From Planctomycetota bacterium (GTDB taxonomy: Bacteria > Planctomycetota > Planctomycetia > Pirellulales > Lacipirellulaceae): a stretch of DNA of 64,000 nucleotides. The notes below the pieces were generated by a model. The model was not told the DNA's origin, searched no databases, and saw nothing but the letters and a program-made list of their open reading frames with translations. Below are positions 8,789 through 18,586 of this stretch, piece by piece. Within the stretch, counting starts at the first letter, position 1. The number at the start of each line of letters is the position of its first letter. The translations under genes and the position numbers were made by a program. Location: NCBI GenBank assembly GCA_029259945.1, contig JAJDEF010000026.1, positions 1 to 64,000 of the forward strand, written 5' to 3'.

Positions 8789-11374
8789 ATGACGAAAACC
8801 ATTGTAACGCTCCAGGCTTTCTTGCTGGTAGCTCATTGTTTTCTGATTACTTCGGCTACCGCTAACGTCCCTACGGAGTTGCGGTGCGAGTACCTCGTCA
8901 ACCCATTAGGAATCGATGTCGTTCGGCCGAGGTTCTCGTGGAAGCTCCGCGCAAGCGAACCCGATTTGCAAGAGGTCGGTCAGTCGACATATCAAGTTTT
9001 AGTCGCGTCGAGTCGCGAGATTCTCGATCGGGGCGAGGGGGATCGGTGGAATAGTAAAACTGTCAAATCCACAAAGTCTGTCCATGTGGAATACGATGGC
9101 CAGACTCTCGCTTACGGCAATGCGTGTTACTGGAAAGTTCGGGTCACGGATCGAAATGGAGTTCAATCCAACTGGAGTCCTCCGGCGAGCTTCACGGTGG
9201 GCCCCATTGATCTCTCGGATTGGAGTGCAAAATGGATTGGAGCGGAGTCGGGAAATACCAACGGATCTTATCTTGCGTTTGAAAACACCTTTCAACTTTC
9301 GACACAGCCCCAACGTGCGCTCGCCTACATTACATCACTCGGATACCACGAGCTTTTTATCAACGGCAAAAAAGTGAGCGACTGCGTGTTAGCACCGTCT
9401 ATCTCGGACTATAGCAAACGTGCTCGGTACGTGACGTACGATCTCACGTCACATCTCCAAACAGGCGCGAATCGAATCACGATTCGAGCGGCGCCAGGAT
9501 GGGCCTCGTTTCCACGATTTGGTCAGACTAGGCACCCGCTAATCCGCTGCCAAGTCGACATCCAACATACCGACGGGACGACGGTTCGCATTGAAACAGA
9601 CGAGTCATGGCAAACGTTGTATACAGGCAGCAAGCAGCTCGATCGCTGGGTCAAGGAGCACTATGCTGCCGAACGACAAGAAGAGAAGATGGAGCCCACT
9701 GCGACCAAAGTATTTGAAATACCTCTCAATATATCAGCAGAGAAAGTCGAGCCGAATCGTTTATTTGAGTTGCTCGAACCCGTCGAAATTTCAAAGCGAG
9801 ACACAGGTTGGAGAATTGATTTTAGACGACAGTTTACGGGCTGGCTCGAGGTGCCGCTCGAGGCCCCAGCCGGCACCGTCGTGGATCTTCGCATTTCAGA
9901 ACGAAAGGACGAGGACGTCTCGTACAACCAGAAAATCCAAGTGGTGGTTCCAGCGAGCGGTTCAACACGATTTCGACACCGCTTCAACTATGTTTCTGGT
10001 CGGTGGCTTACGATTGATGGACCAGTCAAGCGTCCCGAGAATGTCCGCGCGTACCTAGTCCATACCGACTATCCTCAGCTCACGGAGTTTCGTTGTTCTA
10101 ATGATCTGTTGAACCGCATTCACGATACAACCATGTGGACGTTTCGTTGCTTGAGTGTGGGGGGGTACGTCGTCGATTGCTCTCATCGCGAACGCCTCGG
10201 TTACGGCGGCGATGCTCATGCAACCATCCCGACGGGATTGTCTCACTTCGGCCTCGGGGCGTTCTACACGAAGTGGCTGGAGGACTGGCGCGACGTGCAG
10301 ACTGCCGACGGCAACATTCCCGACACAGCCCCCACCCATGAGGCCGGCGGCGGACCTGCTTGGAGCGGCGTCGTAATTCAGCTCCCGTGGAGGTTGTACA
10401 TCCATTATGGTGACCTGCAAGTGCTTGAGAAAAACTGGCCGATGATGGTTCGATGGCTGAGTTTCATTGACACCAAAACGCGAGACGGTTTGCTACAGCA
10501 TTATGGTGACGAAAAGTGGGGATTCCTTGGCGATTGGGTACCGCCTGGGCGAAAACAATCGCCAGCAGCCCGAGTGGACGATCGCTCCACACTATTTTTC
10601 AACAATTGCTACTGGCTTTGGAGCGTACAAACCGCAGCAAAAATCGCCGAAGTCCTGGGGAAGTCGGATGAAGTAGAGCGACTGCAACAGCAGGCGGATA
10701 AAATTCGTAAACGAGTTCACCAAGAGTTTTGGGATCCGGAACGCGGGGTTTATGCAAACGGCGAACAACCCTACCTAGCATTTCCTCTGCTGATCGGACT
10801 GCCCCCCGAAGAGTTGCGACCGCAAATCGAGAAGCAGCTAGAGCATGCGATTCTCGTTCAAGACAAAGGTCACATTAACGCTGGCATTCACGGACACGTC
10901 TTGCTGCTCGACTATCTAACCCGTGCAGGCCGATCGGACTTGGCTTTCGAGATGATCAATAAGACGACCTACCCGAGCTGGGGGCACATGTTCGAGAACG
11001 GTGCGACCACGATCTGGGAACAATGGGATGGCGAAGAATCCCGATGCCACAGTTCGTTCTTGGGAGTCGGCGCCTGGTTCATTCGGGGGCTAGCCGGCAT
11101 CGTACCCGATCCATTACAGCCCGGGTACGAACATTTCTTTGTCAAGCCGCAAGTTTGTGGTGACGTAACTTCATGCGATGCTTCTTACGAATCGATCCGA
11201 GGTCGGATCGAAAGCCATTGGCAACTCGAGGCCGGAATTCTGAAACTCACTGTCCTTGTGCCGCCTAATACAACCGCTACAGTGCAGTTGCCAGATGGCG
11301 ACACCTGGATTGACCATCACGTAGGATCGGGAAGACACCAATTCACGACCGCCTTGCCGACAACCAACCAATAG
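8789..11374 (+). CDS. Alpha-L-rhamnosidase, GH78
   Basis: 861 residues with a signal peptide (residues 1-26). The N-terminal beta-sandwich begins with the GH78 hallmark ELRCEYLVNPLGIDVVRPRFSW. The catalytic (alpha/alpha)6 barrel carries DCSHRERLGYGGDAH near residue 461, which includes the general-acid Glu region of the family, and later the ATTIWEQWDGEESRCHSSF block near residue 740. The C-terminal beta-sandwich has DASYESIRGRIESHW. The enzyme removes terminal alpha-L-rhamnose from polysaccharides or glycosides, here probably in the periplasm. The next gene (PIG-L deacetylase) follows after 10 bases, so they form an operon. A paralogue is at 22567-25500. Confidence 0.95.
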   Translation: MTKTIVTLQAFLLVAHCFLITSATANVPTELRCEYLVNPLGIDVVRPRFSWKLRASEPDLQEVGQSTYQVLVASSREILDRGEGDRWNSKTVKSTKSVHVEYDGQTLAYGNACYWKVRVTDRNGVQSNWSPPASFTVGPIDLSDWSAKWIGAESGNTNGSYLAFENTFQLSTQPQRALAYITSLGYHELFINGKKVSDCVLAPSISDYSKRARYVTYDLTSHLQTGANRITIRAAPGWASFPRFGQTRHPLIRCQVDIQHTDGTTVRIETDESWQTLYTGSKQLDRWVKEHYAAERQEEKMEPTATKVFEIPLNISAEKVEPNRLFELLEPVEISKRDTGWRIDFRRQFTGWLEVPLEAPAGTVVDLRISERKDEDVSYNQKIQVVVPASGSTRFRHRFNYVSGRWLTIDGPVKRPENVRAYLVHTDYPQLTEFRCSNDLLNRIHDTTMWTFRCLSVGGYVVDCSHRERLGYGGDAHATIPTGLSHFGLGAFYTKWLEDWRDVQTADGNIPDTAPTHEAGGGPAWSGVVIQLPWRLYIHYGDLQVLEKNWPMMVRWLSFIDTKTRDGLLQHYGDEKWGFLGDWVPPGRKQSPAARVDDRSTLFFNNCYWLWSVQTAAKIAEVLGKSDEVERLQQQADKIRKRVHQEFWDPERGVYANGEQPYLAFPLLIGLPPEELRPQIEKQLEHAILVQDKGHINAGIHGHVLLLDYLTRAGRSDLAFEMINKTTYPSWGHMFENGATTIWEQWDGEESRCHSSFLGVGAWFIRGLAGIVPDPLQPGYEHFFVKPQVCGDVTSCDASYESIRGRIESHWQLEAGILKLTVLVPPNTTATVQLPDGDTWIDHHVGSGRHQFTTALPTTNQ

Positions 11375-11384
11375 GATCGTTTGC

Positions 11385-12149
11385 GTGGACACATTGCAAC
11401 CCAATCGAAAAGTAGCCCTGGCTTTTTTTGCACATCCTGACGATGCCGAATTCTTATGTGCGGGAACGCTCATTCGGCTATCCGACGCCGGGTGGGAAGT
11501 ACATATAGCAACGGCAACCGCCGGTGATTGTGGCACGATGACGCTCCCGGCCGAAGAGATTTCTGCCATCCGACGCCAAGAGGCATCTTCCGCAGCCAAA
11601 TTGATCAACGCTACGTACCACTGCCTGGAAGAATTCGACGTCCAAGTTGTGTTTGACAAGGCAACGAACCGCAAGACGATCGACCTGTTTCGACGCATCG
11701 CACCCTCTGTCGTGTTCACGCACCCACGTTACGATTACATGATCGATCACGAACAGGTACACCAACTGGCCCGCAGCGCCGCGTTTAGCTACTCAATTCC
11801 AAACGCCTCCTCTTTTCCGTTAGTCGAGGGTTCGCAGGTTCCATGGTTGTATTACTGCGATGCAATGGAGGGGATCGACCCTTACACAGGCAACCCGATC
11901 CGCCCGCCGGTTTGTGTCGATACGACTGCTGAAATGCAACGCAAGATCGAAATGCTTGCCTGCCACGCTTCGCAGAGAGAGTGGCTGCGCGAGCATCACG
12001 GCATGGACGAGTACATCGAGGCGATGAAGCGTCATAGTTCAATCCGAGGTCAACAGCACGGAGTCGAACATGCCGAAGCGTTTGCACTACATGCCGGGCA
12101 CCCGTTTCCTCAGGCAGATCTTCTTGGCCAGTTGCTTGGAAGAGAGTAA
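11385..12149 (+). CDS. PIG-L/LmbE-family zinc-dependent deacetylase
   Basis: 254 residues from GTG at 11385, 10 bases after the GH78 stop. The first motif is AHPDDAE at residues 16-22, the metal-binding motif of the family, and the second metal-binding His pair sits in DHEQVH near residue 121. Members deacetylate N-acetylglucosamine-containing small molecules (GPI precursors, mycothiol, bacillithiol, antibiotics). No signal peptide, so cytoplasmic. Placement in a rhamnosidase operon suggests it removes an acetyl group from a breakdown product of the glycan; that is inference. LmbE-like genes are frequent in planctomycete polysaccharide loci. Confidence 0.9.
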   Translation: MDTLQPNRKVALAFFAHPDDAEFLCAGTLIRLSDAGWEVHIATATAGDCGTMTLPAEEISAIRRQEASSAAKLINATYHCLEEFDVQVVFDKATNRKTIDLFRRIAPSVVFTHPRYDYMIDHEQVHQLARSAAFSYSIPNASSFPLVEGSQVPWLYYCDAMEGIDPYTGNPIRPPVCVDTTAEMQRKIEMLACHASQREWLREHHGMDEYIEAMKRHSSIRGQQHGVEHAEAFALHAGHPFPQADLLGQLLGRE

Positions 12150-12253
12150 CCTTATGAAATTGCTTTGTCTCTCATAGAACCCGAAAGACCTCGCCCCCAC
12201 GAATCGGGGAAGAGGAATTAGAATTAGGCACTTAATCTATAGGACGGTCGATT

Positions 12254-13357
12254 ATGTGGAAATGGCTTACGCTTTTTAGTGTGCCGTTTATGTGGGTGGT
12301 CACATGGTCCGCCAGCATTGAAGCTACGGAGCAGCGATTACTTTATGTAGCAACGCCCGGCATCCGCGATTATTTAGAATATGGCGGACACGGATTGCTT
12401 GTATTCGACATCGACCAAGGACACAAATTTGTCAAGCGCTTTCCGATCGGCGGCGTTGACGAGGACGGAAAACCGATAAATACAAAAGGGATTTGCGCCT
12501 CTACGGAAACAAAGCGAATCCATATCAGCACAAAAGTTTCGCTAATGTGCCTCGACATGATGACGGGCAAGATGTTGTGGGAACGCAAATACGACAAGGG
12601 CTGCGACCGAATGGCGTTGTCACCCGATGGAAAAATCCTTTATTTACCCTCTTACTACGAAGACCAGTGGTACGTGTTGAACGCCATGACAGGCGACGAA
12701 CTTACTCGAATCACCCACGATTCCCGTGCGCATAACACGGTTTACGGACTGGACGGGAAATGGTGTTATTTGGCTGGGCTCGGTTCGCCGATTCTAGCTG
12801 TAACAGACACCTCGACGCACACCATCGACCGTAGGATCGGCCCATTCTCTCAGAACATCCGTCCGTTCACCATCAACGGAAAGCAGACACTTGTTTTCGC
12901 CTGTGTTAACGATTGTCTTGGTTTTGAGATAGGAGACTTGAAGACAGGCAAGATACTGCATCGCGTGGAGGTTCAAGGCTTTGAGAAAGGGGATGTCAAG
13001 CGACATAGCTGCCCAGCACATGGCATTGGGATGACACCCGACGAAAGGGAAATTTGGATTTGCGATGCGAGCAATCGACATTTACATATCTTCGATGCGA
13101 CCGTTATGCCCCCCAGGCAACTAGCAAGCATCCAATGTCGAGGCGAGCCGGGCTGGATCACTTTCAGTATCGATGGCAAGCTCGCTTATCCCTCGTCGGG
13201 GGATGTGATCGACGTGAAAACTCGTCAAGTCATTGCCCAACTGACTGATGAAAAAGGTCGTGCCGTTGGTAGTGAAAAAATTCTAGAAATCGATTGGGAC
13301 GGTAACACGCCAGTTCGAGCAGGAAATCAGTTTGGTGTGGGGTATGTGACCGAATAG
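12254..13357 (+). CDS. Exported beta-propeller (YncE-like) protein
   Basis: 367 residues with a signal peptide (about residues 1-24, ending in IEATEQR). Repeated blade signatures are visible: KMLWERKYDKGCDRMALSP and DGKILYLPS, then LNAMTGDELTRI, DGKWCYLAGLG, RPFTINGKQTLVFACVND and GIGMTPDEREIWICDASNRHLHIFD. This is the YVTN/YncE-type or PQQ-like seven-bladed propeller layout. No catalytic residues can be proposed; such propellers bind ligands or cofactors outside the cytoplasm. It follows the PIG-L gene by 104 bases on the same strand and may be in the same transcription unit, although a CCCC-ACGAATC-GGGG hairpin lies between them. Confidence 0.82.
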   Translation: MWKWLTLFSVPFMWVVTWSASIEATEQRLLYVATPGIRDYLEYGGHGLLVFDIDQGHKFVKRFPIGGVDEDGKPINTKGICASTETKRIHISTKVSLMCLDMMTGKMLWERKYDKGCDRMALSPDGKILYLPSYYEDQWYVLNAMTGDELTRITHDSRAHNTVYGLDGKWCYLAGLGSPILAVTDTSTHTIDRRIGPFSQNIRPFTINGKQTLVFACVNDCLGFEIGDLKTGKILHRVEVQGFEKGDVKRHSCPAHGIGMTPDEREIWICDASNRHLHIFDATVMPPRQLASIQCRGEPGWITFSIDGKLAYPSSGDVIDVKTRQVIAQLTDEKGRAVGSEKILEIDWDGNTPVRAGNQFGVGYVTE

Positions 13358-13372
13358 GACCAATATCCCAGA

Positions 13373-14677
13373 CTATTGTTCTGGTGATGCAAGCTGCTGA
13401 CATTCGATCACCAAACAACCCCCTGGGCCCAGTTGCCACTGCGAAAGGTCTTTGCCGCTCGATTTTTGTCGGGCTTCAAGGGAAGCGATCACCGTGAAAG
13501 GCTGCCAGTTGCCCGTGGGTCCGATCGTGATGGCAGCTCCTTTGGAATAGCTGTTGTTGGCAATCACCACACGCCGGCGGTCGCCACGCACAAATGTTCC
13601 AACAACTAGCTTGGTGTTTGCTCCGCCCATGGTTAAACATGGCGACTGGCTGCCATCCTGCAACGTTCCGTTTTCGTAGTGGGCAATGAATTTATTATCC
13701 CAACCCACAAGTTCATTTCCTGCCTCTCGCAAGAAATGATTGGCCTCGCGAACCACATCGTACATTGGCGTGCGTTTACCATCTTGGGAAATCATACCGC
13801 CGATATTTTGCTCGGTTACAAAGTCTTCTCCCGCTTCGTTGACTGGGATACCATGCGAGGGTGGGGGGGTCCAGTAAGTGAACCAAGTAACGCCTCGTGC
13901 GCCATACGCCAAAACCGTACTAACTTGCCAGAACACTTCCGAACGATTTGGAATCCGCAAATAATCTTTAATCCCCTCGCTTTGTAAGCAGATCCAGAAC
14001 GGGATGTTTGCCAGTCGCGATTCGTTACGAATCACATTCAAGTCGTCATACCAGCCAGTATCATCTAGCCCAGATATCAGAAAAGGATAGTGGTCGTAGC
14101 TGAGAATCTGAGGCTTCACCGTCTGTATGAAACGATGCACATACGCTCTAAAATCTTCAAAGCCCAACTGATTGGGACTGCCGTAACCAGGAAATAGGTT
14201 GATCAAAACTAGATGTGCTGGATCGGCCTGGTGCATTCGTCGTGAAGTGGAGGCGAGTTCTTCGAAGTAGTCGGGACTCGGTTCATCGCAGACAAAATAT
14301 CCCAACAAGGCCGGGTGATCGCGGTAGTCGGAAGTCACCGCGTCAATAAGCGATTGATCGATTTTCCTTCGAGCTTCCTTGTGCCAAGGCAAAATACGTA
14401 GGTCGGTGGCAATCACGCGAAGTCCGACTTTTTCCGCCAAATCTAATACTCGGCTATACGATTTGCGATCCCAGGCTCCCATGCCGGGAGTGATCGCATC
14501 GAATCCAGCGTTGACGATCTCTCGATAGCGCTCGATATTTGCCTGCTCAGGAGGCGGGGCAGGGTAGGCGATCACCAAGAACTCATTCGTAACCTGCGGT
14601 GCCAGCGGCTGTTCTCCTTGTACTACTGCGGCCCGTAATGACAGGACTGCAGCGAGTAGGGGAAAAATTGCTTTCAT
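13373..14677 (-). CDS. Exported TIM-barrel glycoside hydrolase (clan GH-A-like)
   Basis: 434 residues from ATG at 14677; the longer frame to 14728 is rejected because the signal peptide (MKAIFPLLAAVLSLRAAVVQG) begins at this ATG. Two glutamates are placed as in clan GH-A retaining hydrolases: E132 in GYFVCDEPSPD (acid/base) and E234 in WICLQSEG (nucleophile). Other barrel strands are visible as GFDAITPGMGAWD, VGLRVIATD, QILSYDHYP and RGVTWFTYW. A small C-terminal beta domain (LVVGTFVRGDRRRVVIANN) follows. The gene converges with the propeller gene upstream. Substrate unknown; a role in the same polysaccharide degradation is likely. Confidence 0.75.
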   Translation of the reverse strand: MKAIFPLLAAVLSLRAAVVQGEQPLAPQVTNEFLVIAYPAPPPEQANIERYREIVNAGFDAITPGMGAWDRKSYSRVLDLAEKVGLRVIATDLRILPWHKEARRKIDQSLIDAVTSDYRDHPALLGYFVCDEPSPDYFEELASTSRRMHQADPAHLVLINLFPGYGSPNQLGFEDFRAYVHRFIQTVKPQILSYDHYPFLISGLDDTGWYDDLNVIRNESRLANIPFWICLQSEGIKDYLRIPNRSEVFWQVSTVLAYGARGVTWFTYWTPPPSHGIPVNEAGEDFVTEQNIGGMISQDGKRTPMYDVVREANHFLREAGNELVGWDNKFIAHYENGTLQDGSQSPCLTMGGANTKLVVGTFVRGDRRRVVIANNSYSKGAAITIGPTGNWQPFTVIASLEARQKSSGKDLSQWQLGPGGCLVIECQQLASPEQ

Positions 14678-15534
14678 CTCGAAAAAATCCTTGGCTTCGC
14701 CCGGAGGGCTGGAGTGGATACGCTTCACAATTCACATCTCGATTGAGAAATGCATGGTCGGGCAACAAATGGGACTACCTCGCGTACAACACTAAACACG
14801 ATCGAGACAGATAAAAGTATTGTCGCATAGGGTTTCAACCGGCTACATGAATCGGGACTTCCCATTTGGATGTACTCGGAACTGCTCAAGGCTCAAAACT
14901 TTGCCCATTGTAACAGCTTGCCAAAGTGAGGCAACTTATTGTCACTACGCTGGGCCTAAGACTCCTGCGTCAGTTATCGACATCCAATGAGACCCGTTCG
15001 CCAGAAGCTTCATCCACCATTTTGGCTGAACCGAAAAATGAGTGGCCAATCAGCGGCAAAAACGAATTGAAGTGGTCCGCTCAATCCGCTGACGGAACCC
15101 TTCTACCGTACAAGAGCTACTTCATCGTGAGCGAAGGCTTTCGTCCGAAGCTCACAAAATTTCCAAACCTACCGGTTTTCTAGCCCGTAGCAGTTGAGTT
15201 TGGAAATGCCGGCCAATATACTACATATTCCCGATTGGCGGACGAGACGGCAACCGATGTACGGGCCTGATAAAACTACACCCTGCGACATCTCGATGTC
15301 GTAGATGCGACTGACCTTTCGGATCAGGTTCCGACGTTAAAAGCCTTACCAGCGCGATCAATATCGACTCACAGTATTTGATTACCCACACGAAATAGTA
15401 CACCTACAATCTATCCATCTTATCTGCCGTGCTGAGTATTGAAAGGCGAGCAATAGCGGCATTTTAGCGGTACTTGGATAGGCTCTTCATGCCGTAACGG
15501 CGATACGAAAATACAAAAAAGAATTGAGGTAACG
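14678..15534. other. Divergent intergenic region, about 860 bases
   Basis: This holds promoters for the leftward TIM-barrel hydrolase and the rightward isomerase operon. A perfect short palindrome GCCGT-A-ACGGC sits at 15490-15500, about 35 bases before the isomerase start, at a place where an operator or leader hairpin could act. GAGGTAACG just before 15535 is the ribosome-binding site that decides the GTG start. An 85-codon frame at 14926-15183 shows no family signal and is not called. Confidence 0.45.
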
Positions 15535-17043
15535 GTGGACGTCTTTGAACCAGTCAAGCCTGCGAAACGCCCAAGAATTGGTTTGTATTCCCTTGGCCAT
15601 CCACACTATTGGAATCAGTTCGAAGGTCTGCTCGACCGCCTGCTTGGCTACAACCGTTTCATAGCCAAGCGTCTTGAGACGTGGGGCGATGTGTGCAACG
15701 CTGGCATGGTTGACAATCAGGCCAGTGCGTTGCAAACAGCGCAGAATTTCAACGCGGAGAACGTTGATCTCATCTTTTGCCACGCCGCTACCTACGCCAT
15801 GAGTGCTTCACATATCGACATTGCCAACCACTGCGGCCGACCGGTTGTCGTGCTCAATCTCCAGCCAACAGCGGCGATGAACTACGAAAAGACGACCACT
15901 GGTGAGTGGCTTGCCCATTGTGTCGGATGTTGCGTTCCGGAGATTGCCAATGCTTTCAACCGTAGTAACATCGACTTTCATCTGGTTTCCGGCCTGCTTG
16001 GTTTGAATGAGACACCCGCCTGCTCGCTGGCTAACGAAGTGACTGATAAGCATCCTGAGGCGATCGAAGCTTGGCGACAAATCGAGCAGTGGGTCAAGGC
16101 CGCCAGCGCCCTCCGCACCTTGCGCGAAGGCCGCATGGGTTTTCTGGGCCACACCTATCCCGGCATGCTAGACATGTACAGCGACTTCACAATGATTCAA
16201 GCTCAAACGGGGATGCATGTCGAAATTTTAGAAATGTGCGATTTAGCCAAAGTGGTCGAATCGGTTACCGAAAGTGAAAAGCAAGCAAAGCTTGACGAGA
16301 TCAAGCAGATGTTTGTCATTAGCGAAGACTCGCCTGCTGACCCGTTGGCATGCAAGCCCAAGCCTGAACAGTTGGAAATTGCCTGTCGGGTTGCCGTGGC
16401 GCAAGAGAAATTAGTGCGAGAGTATGATCTCGATGCGCTAACCTACTATTATCGTGGGTTGGACAGAAACGAGCATGAGCAACTCCAGGAAGCGTTCATC
16501 CTTGGTCACTCGCTGCTAACGGCCAAGGGGATTCCCTGTAGCGGCGAAGGCGACATGAAAACCGCCATCGCAATGAAAGTGAGCGACATCTTGGGCGTGG
16601 GGGGTAGTTTCTGCGAAATCGTTGCAACCGACTACGACCGCGATACCATTATTCTCGGACATGATGGGCCGTTTCACATCGCCATCGCCGGCGAAAAACC
16701 GGTCCTCCGTGGCATGGGTCTCTACCATGGCAAATGGGGAACGGGGGTGTCGGTCGAGGCCACGGTACAAAAAGGTCCTGTCACGCTGCTGAATGTTACG
16801 CAAACTGGCGATGGTCGACTCCGTACCATTGTCAACCAAGGCGAGGCAATCGAAGCTCCCACCCTAAAGATCGGCAACACGATGACTCATGTTCGTTTTG
16901 CGAAAAAGCCCACCCCTTTCATGAACGAATGGTTCGCCTTGGCTCCGACTCACCATTGCGCGATGAGCGTTGGCAACAACGCCGAAGCTTTTCAGAAAGT
17001 GGCCACCATGATGGATTGGCCTTGCGAATCGGTTTGCCTGTGA
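15535..17043 (+). CDS. L-fucose/L-arabinose isomerase family protein
   Basis: 502 residues from a GTG preceded by GAGG. The layout is that of AraA/FucI-like ketol isomerases: an N-terminal Rossmann-like domain (RPRIGLYSLGHPHYWNQF, VDLIFCHAATYAMSA, GRPVVVLNLQPT), a middle domain (GRMGFLGHTYPGMLDMYSD), metal-binding acidic and His residues (GEGDMKTAIAMK; GHDGPFHIA) and a C-terminal beta barrel (KGPVTLLNVTQTGDGRL). The family interconverts aldoses and ketoses with Mn2+. In this rhamnose-oriented neighbourhood it may isomerise L-rhamnose, L-fucose or L-arabinose released by the hydrolases; which one cannot be read. It is followed after 56 bases by the M28-like gene. Confidence 0.88.
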   Translation: MDVFEPVKPAKRPRIGLYSLGHPHYWNQFEGLLDRLLGYNRFIAKRLETWGDVCNAGMVDNQASALQTAQNFNAENVDLIFCHAATYAMSASHIDIANHCGRPVVVLNLQPTAAMNYEKTTTGEWLAHCVGCCVPEIANAFNRSNIDFHLVSGLLGLNETPACSLANEVTDKHPEAIEAWRQIEQWVKAASALRTLREGRMGFLGHTYPGMLDMYSDFTMIQAQTGMHVEILEMCDLAKVVESVTESEKQAKLDEIKQMFVISEDSPADPLACKPKPEQLEIACRVAVAQEKLVREYDLDALTYYYRGLDRNEHEQLQEAFILGHSLLTAKGIPCSGEGDMKTAIAMKVSDILGVGGSFCEIVATDYDRDTIILGHDGPFHIAIAGEKPVLRGMGLYHGKWGTGVSVEATVQKGPVTLLNVTQTGDGRLRTIVNQGEAIEAPTLKIGNTMTHVRFAKKPTPFMNEWFALAPTHHCAMSVGNNAEAFQKVATMMDWPCESVCL

Positions 17044-17099
17044 GTTGCTTAGGGATGTTGATTCAGAAAATATCTCAAACAGATTGATCGGTACCCCCC

Positions 17100-18506
17100 A
17101 TGCTCGATTGGATTCGTGAGATTGTCGCCTTCGGTATACGCCGGCCTGGGTCGCCCGAGGGGCTTGCGGTTGAGCAATATCTAGAAGGCCTGTTTCGACA
17201 ATTTGGCTTGCAAGAGGTTCACCGCGAGCCCGTACCGGTTCACCATTGGGCCCCTGAGCAGACAGATCTCTACTTCGCTCGAGACCAAGCGATTCCCTGT
17301 TGTGCGGTGCCATACACTGCCTGGACATCCGTCGAAGGGATTCAGGCATCAACCGTTTACCTCGGTGATGGATCAGCGGACGACTTCGAGCGTGTCGACT
17401 TGAAAGGCAAAGTGGCCGTGGTCGATCTGCGGTTCGGCGACCTCTCTGCGGCAGCATTGAAATCTGAGGCGCACTTCGTTTATGACCCGAACCAGACAGT
17501 ACCCGACGGACCGTTGCACACAGCAACTTGGCTCATCGAAAATTTTGCCGCCTACTACGAGGCCGAGCGCCGCGGCGCAATCGGACTTGTCGGTATACTC
17601 CGTGATTCGCCGGCCGACGGCCCAGAGCAATACGTCCCTTACGACGGGTACCTGAAGGGGCTCCCGGCAGTTTGGGTTGGTAGAGAATCTGCTGAAGTAG
17701 TCATCGAGCACGCGCAACGTGGTGACCGCGTCTGTCTCAAAAGCGTCGGGACAACCCACGACGTCGATTCACACAACATTGTCGGCACCATTCCAGGCAC
17801 GGGGGATGAGTCGATCATCCTCACTTCCCATCACGATGCGCCTTGGGCCTCAGCAGTGGAAGATGCTTCAGGGCTGGCCGTACTCCTCTGGTTGGCACAA
17901 CACTTCAGCCGTGAGCCGAGGAAGCTGCAGCGAAATCTCGTCTTTGTTATTTCCTCGGGCCATTTTCACGGTGGTGTTGGGAACCGTGTGTTTGTCGAGC
18001 GACATCGCAATGGCCTACTGAAGAAAACCGTGGCTGCGTTTGGCATCGAACACATTGCCGAGGAAGTAGAAGCCGACGAGCAAGGCGGATATCGACTGAC
18101 CGGCAGACCGGAGCTTCGGGTGATGTTCGTCGACCAGAACCCCTGTTTGCTTGGTCTGGTGCGCGAGGCAGTCGAAAACTGGAATCTTGATCGGACGTTG
18201 GCAGTCGATCCTTATCTTTTTGGACCTGAGCCACCGTGTGACTCGGCACCATTCTTTACGGCTGGAATCCCATCGGTCTGTCACATCAGCGGGCCGCTTT
18301 ACTTGCTGGATCCACAGGACACGATCGACAAAGTACGTGCGGAAGACCTACCGCGGGTTGCCGGGATTTTTCAGCAGCTGACCGAAGCGGTGGACGGAAC
18401 CCCAGCATTCGAGTTGGAACAGGGCCTGACGCGCCACCGCAACGATCCACTACCTCCTGCGCCACCCTGGTTCCAGTCGCCCGAAAACTATCCTCGCCCC
18501 TCGTGA
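17100..18506 (+). CDS. M28-family metallopeptidase-like protein lacking the usual catalytic Glu pair
   Basis: 468 residues, no signal peptide. A PA-like insert (about residues 85-215) is followed by the M28 core. Metal ligands are partly recognisable: H245 and D246 in LTSHHDAPW, and D255 in EDASGLAVLL. The final DPQDTIDKV matches the family's DTxDxV end. However, where active M28 enzymes have Gly-Glu-Glu the sequence is SSGHFHGGVG (286-294), so the catalytic base is missing or replaced by His. It may be an inactive homologue or have a different hydrolytic role. It sits in an operon with the isomerase, which is unusual for an aminopeptidase and suggests a role in sugar-derivative metabolism. 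Confidence 0.8.
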   Translation: MLDWIREIVAFGIRRPGSPEGLAVEQYLEGLFRQFGLQEVHREPVPVHHWAPEQTDLYFARDQAIPCCAVPYTAWTSVEGIQASTVYLGDGSADDFERVDLKGKVAVVDLRFGDLSAAALKSEAHFVYDPNQTVPDGPLHTATWLIENFAAYYEAERRGAIGLVGILRDSPADGPEQYVPYDGYLKGLPAVWVGRESAEVVIEHAQRGDRVCLKSVGTTHDVDSHNIVGTIPGTGDESIILTSHHDAPWASAVEDASGLAVLLWLAQHFSREPRKLQRNLVFVISSGHFHGGVGNRVFVERHRNGLLKKTVAAFGIEHIAEEVEADEQGGYRLTGRPELRVMFVDQNPCLLGLVREAVENWNLDRTLAVDPYLFGPEPPCDSAPFFTAGIPSVCHISGPLYLLDPQDTIDKVRAEDLPRVAGIFQQLTEAVDGTPAFELEQGLTRHRNDPLPPAPPWFQSPENYPRPS

Positions 18507-18586
18507 TTGCGAGCTAGAGATAGCCCAAGATAGACGGCTACCTCTCATCAGGGTAGTTCTCTATCGAGTCTCTATGCCTGCCATTC

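Noticed and set aside
14926-15183. 85-codon frame on the plus strand
   Set aside because: No ribosome-binding site, no family signal, and composition unlike neighbours; it lies in a promoter region.
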